Positions 8,904 through 19,400 of a stretch of 64,000 nucleotides of DNA are shown piece after piece (within the stretch, counting starts at the first letter, position 1; the number at the start of each line of letters is the position of its first letter). Origin of the DNA: Neostapfia colusana (lineage: Eukaryota > Streptophyta > Magnoliopsida > Poales > Poaceae); NCBI GenBank assembly GCA_030760725.1, contig JASWHV010000008.1, forward strand, positions 59,371,671-59,435,670, given 5' to 3'. A program made the translations under genes and the position numbers. The notes under the pieces were generated by a model. The model ran no database searches, had not been told where the DNA came from, and was given only the letters and a program-made list of their open reading frames with translations.

Positions 8904-11302
8904 CTCCTACACATTGCTAGGGATGTCCATGCCAAGTTTCACCCAAATTCAAAACCCTTTTAAGGTCATTTTGGGTATAGCTAGAAAGAGGGCAGTTTGA
9001 ACTCAAATGCAAATTCAAACTGTTTTTATCCCATGAATTCAAAAGTGGGAGGCATGTTCTTATTCAGCACATTTTTGTGAGCTCATACACCAATTTTCAC
9101 TCCATTTGGAGTTGATCTTGACATGAGCTAAGTGGGGCAAATTCAAACTTTATTTGAATTTCAAACTGAACATGTGCTGAAATTCATTCAAACCAAACCC
9201 AATTTGAATTCTAATCAATTCAAATGGCTCATGGGTGAATAATTTGAAACACCATGGGCATTTTAGGACTTACTGTTTACAACAGTGATGAGGAGTTAAT
9301 TTCAGAGGTTAAACTTGAGTGTGGGACCCACATGTCATAGAGATAAGGGGGGGAGACTTGCACCCAAAGTCACAGCCTCGGTGGGAAATTCCACCGAGCA
9401 GCTGCCGGCTGTGCCACCGAGAAGCAACCGGCGCCACCATCTGCTTCTCCCTTCACGCGCTGGCGTCCCAGGCGGCCTGCTCGCGCCCCCACGCGACCGT
9501 CACCACCTCAGTCGAGTGAAGACCGGGTGCCTTCTTATCCCCGCGGGCAACACCGGCGGCGCCATTCTTTTTCTCCCCGAGCTCTCGGTCGATTGGGAAA
9601 ACACAGCAAACAATCGTATCCTCGCCTTCCCGAGTTGCTAGGCAACATCCTGAGCTCGAGCACCACCCTCCCAACGCCTGAACCATCGGGTTTCGGCCCC
9701 TGTTCCCATGATCAACGACGACCGCCGCGGTTTAGCTGAAGAACGACGATCGGTCTCATGTGGGCAGCACACTACAGCCACTTCCACGGCCGAGCAAGGG
9801 CGGCAAAAGGAGCGCACGGACTCCATGCTGCTTCCACCTGAAGCTCAAGCCACGCCGTGAACTCTCCCCGGCGAATTCCGAGAATTTTCTCCGGCGACCT
9901 TAAACCGAGCTTCCGGTACGGATTCTTCGAATTCTCACTCTATGGTCCTTCTTTAGTTATCAAATCTTGCACATAGGCGCTGTACTAGCCGGCGATCAGT
10001 TTCCTTTCTGCATCCGTGGTATGAAACCGACTAGGAGTGACGAATTTTGAGCTCGATTGAGGGCGTTCATGGCGGGCACGCTCGGTCACACGGTGCCAAC
10101 CGACTTGCCGCCATCTTTGAACACTTTGGACACCTTGTAGAGCTTCCTAGAGGTGTACTGATGCTGTAGAACCGATTGTTCGAGGTTTTGGCGGGTTAGA
10201 ACCCACGGCCAACGGCGCCGAACCTCAACCGAGGCCGCCGCACGTCGCCGGGCTATTTCCGGTCACCGCCAGCTCGAACTGACCCCACAGACGTGCTCCT
10301 CGATGTCGACAACCCCCTGGCGGCGAGTTTCAGACCATGTGATGGCCGGCAGCGGCAAGCCGTCGAGCTCCGATTCGGCTCCGGCGAGGGGAGGCGGCGC
10401 AGGCGCGAGGGCGCGTCGGGAGGAAGACGAAGCCGGCTGGCCCACGCGTCAGCGGCTCAAAAATTTAAATCGGGATCGGGTGTGGCTGGGATCTATTGTG
10501 CTGGCGCGCAGAAAACCCGCAGACCATGGTGTGCCGACGCCTCAGGGTGCGACGCGTGTCCCCGTGGCCCACCCGCGAGTTTAAACTTTTCCCCGAATTT
10601 CAGATTCCATTCGAACTTCAAATCCTCATAACTTTGGCTAGAAAACTCCAAATCGAGTGAACCAAATTTTGTTGGATTCAGCTCTCTGAGTACTTTCCAG
10701 CAAATCAAGTTTCACTTCATGAAAATCCTTATTTCTTCAGAATTAATTCCTCAAATTTAAAATGTTTGGAATTTTAACTGGAGAATCCTTTGGAGGAAAA
10801 TTCTGAAATTTTGCTGGGATGTTCAACAAAATATCCTTGAACTACCATAAAAATTTCAGATACATTTGAGCTCATTTGATCCACCTAATGGTGTGATTAG
10901 TGAAACTGTTCCAGAGAAAATAGAAAATGTTCAGAAATATTTTCAGAATTTCCCCTGGAATTGTTTAGCTCATGTCTTTAGTTAGGAACATTCAAAATAA
11001 GTGAGACCAATTCCATTAGAACCCTCTGAAAATCTAGTTTTCAGAAAGTCATAGTTTGTTTCATGAAAATCCTTAGAACACCCTACAAGCCTTCAATTAA
11101 GGTCAAGTACATAATTAATTGTGGAGGGCTCAAATGAGCTTGCTGCAACTAAAACTTGACCAAGTCCGTGTTTAGGTTGTAACCAAGCCACAGTAAAAGT
11201 TTCACAGTCATTGGGTTTGTCTAGTAAGAGTTATAGACTTCACAAGTTTAAATTCAATCAAATACGTTTAAATTAATACATATGTACATGTATATCATGT
11301 AG

Positions 11303-12562
11303 TCGCTAAGATCGAGGAGGAACCCGAAGTCCTAGACTTCGTTACTCCGGAGGAGCAGCTAGCCTACGACCAAGAGCAGCAAGGCAAGCTCCGGTTTGCA
11401 TTAACCTTTTTACAAGTTTTTATTGTTTTGAGCACATACTTGAATACCTTATTTCGTGCATTAGAGTCTTGTTTGGAAACCCAACTGCATAGCCAAGAAA
11501 ACCATGGGTTGGGGTTAGGATTGCAAACCCCGTTAGCTACTGCCATGCTAAGCTAGTGTAGGATTCGGTACAAGTCGAGTAGTTGGAACTACTCGCGAGC
11601 ATAGGCTAGAGGCACTCAACTCGGGTAGAGATAGCACATGATACACATGGCAAGAAAAATGAGACCGAGCGGAGAGTAAGGGCAGCAGGACTTTGGGGGC
11701 CTGTGTGCTATAGCTCCGCTTGTGTCGAATGAGGACCGAGCCATGTGTGGGCCTGTTGAACAAGCTAGAACAGTACCGAAGACCTACCGGCTATATGGGA
11801 ACCGGGAAACTGATGTAACTCGGGTAGCTGGGTATTGAGGCATTGCCCGTCGTTCAGAGGGTAGGTTGAGAGCTCGAGGTGTAAATCGGCTAGCGGCACT
11901 GAGATGCGCGTGCAGAGACCTCTTGCTCGGGGCAATGGGACCGGTTCAACATTTGGCTGACGGGTGAAAGGTTGTTGCATACGGCGTCGGTGATGGTTGC
12001 TATAGGCAAAATCGAGTACGGGCGTACGTGACGGGTTATTCAGGTAACCCTGCAAGTGTAAATCGATTATAATCGCCGTCCCTCGCGGTCAGTGAGTACC
12101 ACTTGTTCACTGTACCATGACATAGAAAGAACAGGCTAGTTACATGTTAAAATGTTGCTGATTGAAAGATGGACCTGATTGCTAATGATTTGTTGTAGTC
12201 TAGCGCTAACTAAAGTTCTTTTCAACTTTGGGCAAAGTACATGAGAGAAATGTGTTTCTTGTTTGATTGCGGCTCTCTCATGTGCCTTAGCATAAGGTTC
12301 TCCACATCCTGTAGCTAAAATTTGAAAGTAAGGTTCCAGTAATTAGGCGACTCCTTTGCCAATTGTTTATCTCATGTACCCATCACCCCTCATGTAGAAG
12401 TTCCATGTTTAGGAGAGACGGGTCAGTCTTGCTGAGCCTTCGTGCTCACTGCTTGTGTTTGAAGCCTTTGCAGGGTTCTATGTGGAAGGGACTCCCCAAG
12501 AGGAGACGGAACCCCAGGAGGGGAACCCCATCGAGTGGGAGTCGTGCACACCGCCGTGTTAG
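11303..12562 (+). CDS. LTR-embedded split acidic reading frame (exons 11303-11383 and 12474-12562)
   Basis: Exon A follows AG at 11301-11302 and encodes 26 residues rich in Glu, Asp and Gln (motifs EEEPEVLDF, PEEQLAYDQEQQ), ending CAAG before GCAAGC, a GC-type donor. Exon B follows TTTGCAG at 12467-12473 and encodes another acidic stretch ending EWESCTPPC and TAG at 12560-12562. The junction is phase 1 and keeps the frame. The same two exons with the same phase occur in the 3' LTR and, in diverged form, in D and F; exon B alone also survives in G. No ATG lies in the open frame immediately upstream that I traced (TGA upstream of a candidate donor at about 9915), so the first exon and start codon are unresolved. 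It could also be a non-coding spliced leader. Confidence 0.5.
12064..12112 (+). other. Conserved palindrome-hairpin element in LTR intron
   Basis: A perfect 12-bp palindrome CGATTATAATCG (12064-12075) is followed by CCGTCCCTCGCGG, which can fold as a short CCGT/GCGG stem, then GTCAGTGAGTACCACTTG. Equivalent elements are found in the LTRs of B 3', E, G, D and F with different but still self-complementary palindromes. This suggests a structured RNA or a protein-binding palindrome within the intron-like segment. Confidence 0.5.
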
Positions 12563-12796
12563 TGTGCGTGTGTGCTAGCAAGGACACGTTCACGGGCTGA
12601 ACGTGAACTTGATGCGTAGTCTACGCCCGTGAGTGTAGACTGGACCTATTTTGATATAAAAATGTTCATAAACCACTTTATGTAATAAAAATTCTGCTTC
12701 CGCTTTGTACCTTTGAGGTGTGTTATCCGGTGCTGTGCAACGCAGCACCCCTCAGCGTGATCCTGGCTCGACAAGACCGTGGGGTCGTGTCAGCGT

Positions 12797-12808
12797 TGGT
12801 ATCAGAGC
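12797..12808 (+). other. Primer-binding site of B (tRNA iMet)
   Basis: TGGTATCAGAGC starts 4 bases after the LTR end. It is the standard sequence complementary to the 3' end of plant initiator methionine tRNA. Confidence 0.95.
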
Positions 12809-14293
12809 TCGCTTGAGGTTTAACGCACTAAAAAGGTCATCTTTTTCAAAAATCCAGTGAGGAACGAGTTAGTAGCCCATATAAGGATGTTATTAGTGTA
12901 TAGAAAGTGGCATACTAACCTATTTGATTATGTCGGAAAATCGTGCATCTCGGGACGTTTATGTCTTGGGGGGTGCATGTAAGCGCTGTCCACCAGTGCG
13001 CACAAGCTGAAGGGTGGAGCCCCACGGGTGGCAGGTAACCCGACCCGCTTTAGTATCCTCTACGACTCTTCATGTCGTTTGGGGTATTCAAGCAACGTCT
13101 GTCCCTGGCGTGCGTGGTGCAACTTGGGAGACCTCTTCACGTGGTCTGAAACGTGAACACGTAACTCAAGGCGTGTTTGGCTTGAGAACATCCGGGCGAG
13201 TGATGACGGCCGGGTGTACGAACTGTATGGATACCGGACTCGGTGTGCAGCCGAGTCTGACGATTGCATGAGTTATTTGCAGGTAGTCTAACCACGAAAC
13301 AGTAGACGTGTAGCATCCATGTGCGAGTGACGTTTAGTGCCACTGAAATAACGAAGCCGGCTAAGTCCGGTATAGGTTTTTCTTTGTGAGGACGTAGTAC
13401 CGACATGCCTTGGTGGCGCATCGACGTCACACTCCACTAAATGAACAACTTCATGGTAAAACTTGAAAGTTTTGATCCAAAGCAGAAAAACTTGATGTAA
13501 CTCCTTCCCTTAATCAGAATATTCAAAGTTAACAAGTTTTCAACTTATAGGTTGCTAAGGACCGAGCACTCTGTTTTCAGCTGAATTAAGGCTGAAGTTA
13601 ATCAGAGGTTAGAGGTTGAGTTCTTTCGAGGTTGGGGTCATATGATACATTTATGGAAATCTTTGGAGGAGTTTTACAACTATTCTGTAGAGGTCCAGAG
13701 GTGTTTCATCCCTTAACCAATCGAAAAAATGCAGTAGAGTTGAAACTGTCCAGAAAACAGGGCAGAGCAAAGACTCTGTAAACTCTCTGTAAATTGAGCA
13801 TAACTTCCTGCATAAAACTATAAAAAGAGAAAATGAGATAGTTCTGGAAATCTTGTGAGATGGGTTACAACTTTGTAACAGAAAGTGTTGTCAAATTGGG
13901 AACAGAATTAACTGGGATTCTTGGATCAAATCAGTACCTAAAGCAGGGAGGTGCTGTCCAAATTTCTCCAGAAATTCTGTTAACTTTGACATCTCATAAC
14001 TTTTGAACCAGGACAGATATTAGGCCAAGCAAATACTTTCTCGAAAGCTATTGCAGTTAGCTTTAACTTTGATGTTGAGCTCCAGAATTGGTTTTGCCTT
14101 TAACATGGCCTAAATCAGGTTGAGATGGAAACTGATCAGGGCTGTCATGTTGAACAACAGATCAGCAGTCAAATTTGCTTAAAATTTGAACTATGTTTCC
14201 AAGTTTTATGGGTTCAATGACATGTCTTATGTTATAACTCAATGGTTTACTGTTTAAATAAATATTTGACATTTCTCAAATATATTTTTACAG
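12809..14293 (+). other. Leader of B between PBS and ORF1
   Basis: About 1.5 kb without a supported gene. It has donor-like GGCAG|GTAACC at about 13029-13038 and ends in CTCAAATATATTTTTACAG directly before the ORF1 ATG. The leader may therefore be spliced out in the message for ORF1. It probably also holds the packaging signal (inference). E keeps the same leader at 52408-53893. Confidence 0.55.
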
Positions 14294-15238
14294 ATGACAG
14301 CAGATAAGCAGTTGGAGAACGGGTGGGTGGTGTCCCACTGTTCTCACCGCAGCGGCTATCCGGAAGCATTGTGGCAAATGCTCCAATATTTCGGGTACAA
14401 CCAGATGTCGCAGTACTTCGCCAAGGAAGAAGGCGAGGAGGGGAACAAGACGTGGACAATCCATGTCGAGGTCCCCGCAGGACCTACGCCACCCGGGTGG
14501 GCGCCGTTCACCGTCACGGTGAGAGGTAGGCAACCCGAGGGAATGTGGCAAGTGGCAGCCCGTGACACCATGTCACGTTTCTGCCAACTACACGTGCAGG
14601 ATATGGAGGGCACTCCATACGCGATCGTTCCGGTGGAGGGACGGGCTCAGCATGTGTGGGAAGGGAGATACCGGGAGGCAGCCGATCCGGGTTGCCCAAG
14701 GTACAACCCCGCTGAGGCAAACCTTAGCCTCCAACTGAGGGCGGGAAGGGCCGTGGTGGACAGCCAAGCTGTTCATACGGAGCATCTCGCCACAAGGCTC
14801 AAAGAGAGCACAAGCCGTGGAGACAATTTCGAGAGTGCTCACAGCGCACTCCGCAATGTGCTCCTTCCGACGATCAAGCGACTGAATGAACAGCATAATC
14901 AGTTGCATCGTCTGAAGAAGGCGAAGAAGAAAAGCCGTGTCGACATCGCGGCGTTACAAGAGTTGGTGCAGACTTTAACCCAGCAGAATGAGAACCTTAC
15001 TCAAGAGCGGGACGACGCTATTGAGGAAGGGCAAGGCTGGGAAGAAGACTACAACCAGGCCATGGACGAGGTGCATGCTTTGCAGGACCTCGTACCTCCG
15101 GTATTGGGCATACCGGTAGTCTTGGGCCTTCCAGCAACGGGAGAACCCGAGATGGGAGAAGAGGTGGTAGATCCAGAGCCACCAGCAGAGGTACCGGAGG
15201 AGGACGACCCGCAGGAGGTCGAGTTCTACTCCGAGTAG
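14294..15238 (+). CDS. Accessory ORF1 of B: coiled-coil protein upstream of gag
   Basis: 314 codons, intact, with ATG directly after an AG splice-acceptor-like site (TTTTTACAG|ATG). Residues about 1-130 form a globular-looking part (QMLQYFGYNQM, TWTIHVEVPAGP, MWQVAARDTMSRFCQLH). Residues about 185-265 are a Lys/Glu/Gln-rich heptad region (RLNEQHNQLHRLKKAKKK, LTQQNENLTQERDDAIEE), very likely a coiled coil. The last 40 residues are acidic and Pro-rich, ending EVEFYSE. No protease, nuclease or zinc motif is seen. E has a frameshifted copy (53894-54837) and D an analogous ORF in the same place (29669-30439), so it is a standing part of these elements. Function is unknown; a partner of Gag or a regulator is possible. 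Similar ORFs in grass genomes are usually annotated as hypothetical. Confidence 0.75.
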   Translation: MTADKQLENGWVVSHCSHRSGYPEALWQMLQYFGYNQMSQYFAKEEGEEGNKTWTIHVEVPAGPTPPGWAPFTVTVRGRQPEGMWQVAARDTMSRFCQLHVQDMEGTPYAIVPVEGRAQHVWEGRYREAADPGCPRYNPAEANLSLQLRAGRAVVDSQAVHTEHLATRLKESTSRGDNFESAHSALRNVLLPTIKRLNEQHNQLHRLKKAKKKSRVDIAALQELVQTLTQQNENLTQERDDAIEEGQGWEEDYNQAMDEVHALQDLVPPVLGIPVVLGLPATGEPEMGEEVVDPEPPAEVPEEDDPQEVEFYSE

Positions 15239-15510
15239 GGGGTTACAGTTGCCAAGTAGGGCAGTTAGGGTAGTGTAACCCAACTTTTGTAATCGGTTAC
15301 ATGTCGTGTAGGCAGTAGCATATGTATAGGTGGTGACGACATGAGCACGACTTCTCGGAGACCCGAGAATAATGTATCTTGTGTAAAGTTTATGCTTTAT
15401 CAATATATGTGGATGTTGTGCAAATTATTCATGTGTCACTTCAATACCTACTGTTGCATATGGAATTTTAAGTACGACATGTGCTAATCGCTGCTGTTTT
15501 GAATTTCAGA

Positions 15511-16404
15511 ATGACGTGTACTCGTGCCAACCCGGACGTTGGGGGTACTAGCCAAGGGGGAGAGACCACCCAACAGCCTCCCGAGGACTCCTTGGGACAG
15601 CAGCAGCAACAGCAACAGCAAACATCGCCACTGCCAACGGTTACATTGGCCGACATCGTCGCGGCAATGGCGGGTTCACATCAGCAGCACACGGAGTTGC
15701 TGCAAACTCCCATCGCTAATACGTCTCGCCCAAAGAGACGTCAAGACCGTGAGGAGCGTCAACAGAGCTCCTACTCCGACTTCCTGGTGACTCATCCCCC
15801 TGTATTCTCAAGGGCGGATGAACCTCTTGACGCGGACAAATGGCTCCGCGCGATAGAGATGAAGTTCGGGCTGCTCCAGATAAGCGAGCAGCGCAAGACT
15901 CAGTTCGCGGTCCAGCAGCTCCAAGGATCCGCGAGCGCGTGGTGGGCAAACTTCTGTGCTTCACAGCCCACCAATCAAGTTATGACCTGGACGGAGTTCC
16001 GAACGGCCTTCAGGGCCTATCACATACCGCCAGGTCTGATGAAAAGGAAGACGCAGGAATTCCTACACCTGCAGCAAGGGAGCCGGAACGCGCTGGAATA
16101 CTCCAGGGCATTCAACGATCTCGCGCTCTACGCGTCGTATCACGCAGATACCGACGAGAAGCGGCGGGACCACTTTTACCAGGGGCTTAACCTGCTCCTG
16201 AAGGACAAATTGGCGATGTTCAATTGCGGCAGTCTCAACGACATCGTTGATGCTGTGATTGTTCAGGAGGACTCCGGCAAGGAGTTAGCAGCGGCGGAGA
16301 GAAAGCGAAGCGCGCCGCAAAGCAGCGGAGAAGGAGGCGGTCCTTCTCAGAAGTTTCAGATGGTGAATCGCCCACCATCAGGTCCATGCTGGCAGCCACC
16401 ATAA
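15511..16404 (+). CDS. gag: gag of B (ends at an in-frame TAA inside the polyprotein)
   Basis: Capsid-type Gag. ATG at 15511 lies one base after an acceptor-like AG (TTTGAATTTCAG|A), which supports this start over upstream in-frame codons. The N-terminus is Gln-rich (poly-Q at about residues 30-38). The retrotransposon Gag core follows: FSRADEPLDADKWLRAIE, GSASAWWANF, FRAYHIPPGLMKRKTQEF and SRAFNDLALYA. The frame stops at TAA 16402-16404 but pol continues in the same frame; E has CAA at this codon (55999-56035 region), so the stop is a nonsense mutation, not the normal gag end. The zinc knuckle is beyond the stop. Particles lacking the knuckle and Pol would be expected unless the stop is read through. 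Confidence 0.9.
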   Translation: MTCTRANPDVGGTSQGGETTQQPPEDSLGQQQQQQQQTSPLPTVTLADIVAAMAGSHQQHTELLQTPIANTSRPKRRQDREERQQSSYSDFLVTHPPVFSRADEPLDADKWLRAIEMKFGLLQISEQRKTQFAVQQLQGSASAWWANFCASQPTNQVMTWTEFRTAFRAYHIPPGLMKRKTQEFLHLQQGSRNALEYSRAFNDLALYASYHADTDEKRRDHFYQGLNLLLKDKLAMFNCGSLNDIVDAVIVQEDSGKELAAAERKRSAPQSSGEGGGPSQKFQMVNRPPSGPCWQPP

Positions 16405-19400
16405 AGGCCGATGCCGTTCCGCAGTCGGCCATACTCTTCACCGGCATTCAGGCCGGCACTGCCAGTACCACCTCCGCAACAACAACAGCAGCAGCGGACG
16501 ATGCCGCGTGCGTATGCACCTCAGCAACGCATGCCGGACTTTCGTCCCCCGAGCACTACACCAGCAGCAGCCACATGTTACAAGTGTGGTCATCCAGGAC
16601 ACTTCGCCAGCAGTTGTCCAGAGAGGCAAGGCGGCGGAGTTGCACCACCGTTTCCGGGGAGGAATCAACCCCGGAACCCTACTAATGCGCGGCGGGCAAA
16701 CCCTAGGCCCAGCACTGTCCACCAGCTTGCCATAGAGGACGTGCCGGAAGATGAGCCAATCCTTGCAGGTATGTTCCAACTCCACCAGCATCCCGCCATA
16801 GTATTGTTTGATTCAGGAACCACGCATATTTTTATTAGCCAAGCTTTCATTGCTAAACACAGCTTGCAAATACTACCCACCGATAGTCCATATTTGATTT
16901 GTTCACCTGGTGGGAGGATTTCAGCAAGCGTAATGGTTTCCAAAGCACCATTATGCTTAGTGGGTAGAGTGTACCCTACGTCTCTCTTAATCTTAGAGGG
17001 ACAGAAGGTCGATGTCATCCTAGGGATGTCGTGGTTAACCCGCCACGGCGCTGTTTTAGACACCGTCCTTCGAATCGTGCACTTGAACTCAGAAGTGCAC
17101 GGATCTCACTCCTTATTTCTGGACAGTCCAGAAATAAAACTTCCAAGTGTCTATCAGTCCACAACCATCAGATTGGAATATATTCCAGTGGTCCGAGAGT
17201 TCCCTGACGTATTCCCGGATGATTTACCGGGGATGCCGCCCGATAGAGAGGTGGAGTTCAAGATTGAACTTGCACTGGGAACCATGCCAACATCCCGAAG
17301 GCCGTACAAGATGGCGCCCAAGGAGTTGGCTGAACTGAAGACTCAGCTCACGGACCTCCTGGAGAAGGGTTTTATTAGGCCGAGCTCCTCGCCATGGGAC
17401 TGTTCGGCATTATTTGTGAAGAAGAAGGATGAGACGTTGCGGCTTTGCATAGACTATCGTCCATTAAATGCCGTAACCATCAAAAACAAGTACCCGTTGC
17501 CACGGATCGACATGTTGTTTGATCAATTGGTCGAAGCAAAGATCTTTTCCAAGATGGACTTAAGATCCGGGTACCATCAGATTAAGATAAGGCCAGAGGA
17601 TATTCCAAAAACGGCTTTCTCGACGAGGTACGGACTCTATGAGTACCTGGTCATGTCCTTCGGCCTCACCAATGCTCCAGCTCACTTCATGTATTTGATG
17701 AACTCGGTATTCATGCCGGAGCTGGACAAGTTTGTCATGGTCTTCATCGACGACATCCTGGTATATTCCAACTCAGAAGAAGATCACAAGAAGCATCTGC
17801 GTATAGTCTTGCAACGGCTGCGGGATCACAAGCTATACGCGAAATTCAGCAAATGCGAGTTCTGGATATCGCAAGTGCCTTTCCTCGGGCATATCATCTC
17901 AGCGGAGGGTATCGCTGTACACCCGAGCAAGATCACTCAAGTGCTGAATTGGAAATCCCCGAGGACTGTTCACGAGGTACGGAGTTTCCTCGGACTCGCG
18001 GGATATTATCGGAGGTTCATTCCGAACTTCTCAAAGATTGCCAAGCCTATGACGGAGCTTCTGAAGAAGGCTACCAAATATGTTTGGAGTCCAGCATGTG
18101 AAGCAGCATTCAAGGCTTTAGTCAAGCACCTGACATCAGCACCGGTTTTGGCGCAGCCAAACACAACAAAACCGTTCGATGTGTACTGCGATGCGTCCGG
18201 CATTGGGCTCGGATGTGTGCTGATGCAAGACCGAAGAGTGGTCGCGTATGGATCACGGCAGCTTAGAAACCATGAGCAGAATTATCCAACTCACGATTTG
18301 GAGCTCGCTGCCGTGGTACTCGCACTCAAGATGTGGAGGCACTACCTACTCGGTAACCTCGTACATTTATATACCGACCACAAGAGCCTCAAGTACATAT
18401 TCACTCAGAAGGAGCTGAACATGAGGCAGCGAAGATGGTTAGAACTGATAAAGGATTACGAAATAGAGATCCATTATCATCCGGGCAAGGCAAACGTAGT
18501 GGCAGATGCGCTGAGCCACAAGTCACACGTCAACAATCTGACCATCACACCATTGGAAGAGAGCGAACCACCACTACATGTGATTCCACATGGAGCTCTC
18601 TACAACCTAGCTTTGATCCCCACCATCCATGAAGAAATAGCGGCAGCTCAGAAACATGACAAGGGTATGTCGCATTTGCGGAGACGTGTAGACAGTGGGG
18701 AGTTAAAATGTTTCCGGAAGGACGGAGACGGCGTCCTATGGTTCAAGGACCGGATCGTCGTACCCCGTAACCCGGAATTATGGAAGAAAATCTTTGATGC
18801 GGCTCACTTGTCAAAGTTTTCTATTCACCCCGGCAGCAACAAAATGTATCAAGAACTCAGGAGCAAGTTTTGGTGGACACGGATGAAGCGGGAAATCGCA
18901 AAGTACGTGTCCGAGTGCGATACATGTCGAAGGGTGAAAGCAGACCATATGTGGAAACCGGGACTGCTACAACCACTGGGCGTTCCTGCCTGGAAGTGGG
19001 AGGACGTGAGCATGGACTTCATCATCGGTTTACCCACCACCTTGCAGAAACATGATTCTGTGTGGGTGATCGTCGATCGGCTCACCAAAGTTGCCCATTT
19101 CATCCCGGTCAACACCAACTACAACGCCAAGAAGTACGCTGAACTGTACATCTCACGGATCCTATGCTTGTACGGCGTACCCCGTACCATCATATCAGAT
19201 CGGGGCACTTTATTTGTGTCCCGTTTTTGGGAGCAGCTACACGCTGCATTGGGGACAAAACTGATCCATAGTTCAGCATACCACCCGCAAACGGATGGGC
19301 AAACCGAGCGGGTAAATCAGATCTTAGAAGACATGCTACGAGCTTGCGCTATTAACCACGGCAAAAATTGGGATGATCACTTGCCGTTAGCCGAGTTCTC

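Larger units (their letters stand above)
8714..12792 (+). repeat. 5' LTR of B (4079 bp)
   Basis: Starts TGTAAGGGCC and ends GGTCGTGTCA, followed by the PBS. It is colinear with the 3' LTR (20134-20140 plus 34077-38149). Internal plan: AT-rich start with a TATA-like site, GC-rich segment (about 9350-10550) resembling a promoter/first exon, AT-rich intron-like part, acidic exon (11303-11383), intron-like part with a palindromic element, a second acidic exon (12474-12562), and an AATAAAA/TTCCGCT region near 12690-12705. Confidence 0.95.

Noticed and set aside
9315..10640. Short frames in B's GC-rich LTR section as host exons
   Set aside because: They differ between the two LTRs of B in length and frame and are absent from E; at most an untranslated first exon is plausible.
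12797..12808. TGGTATCAGAGC as part of a tRNA gene
   Set aside because: It is the primer-binding site after the LTR; no tRNA cloverleaf surrounds it.
14247..15403. Minus-strand frames opposite ORF1, gag and pol of B
   Set aside because: Shadows of the coding strand with no motifs and not conserved as frames in E.
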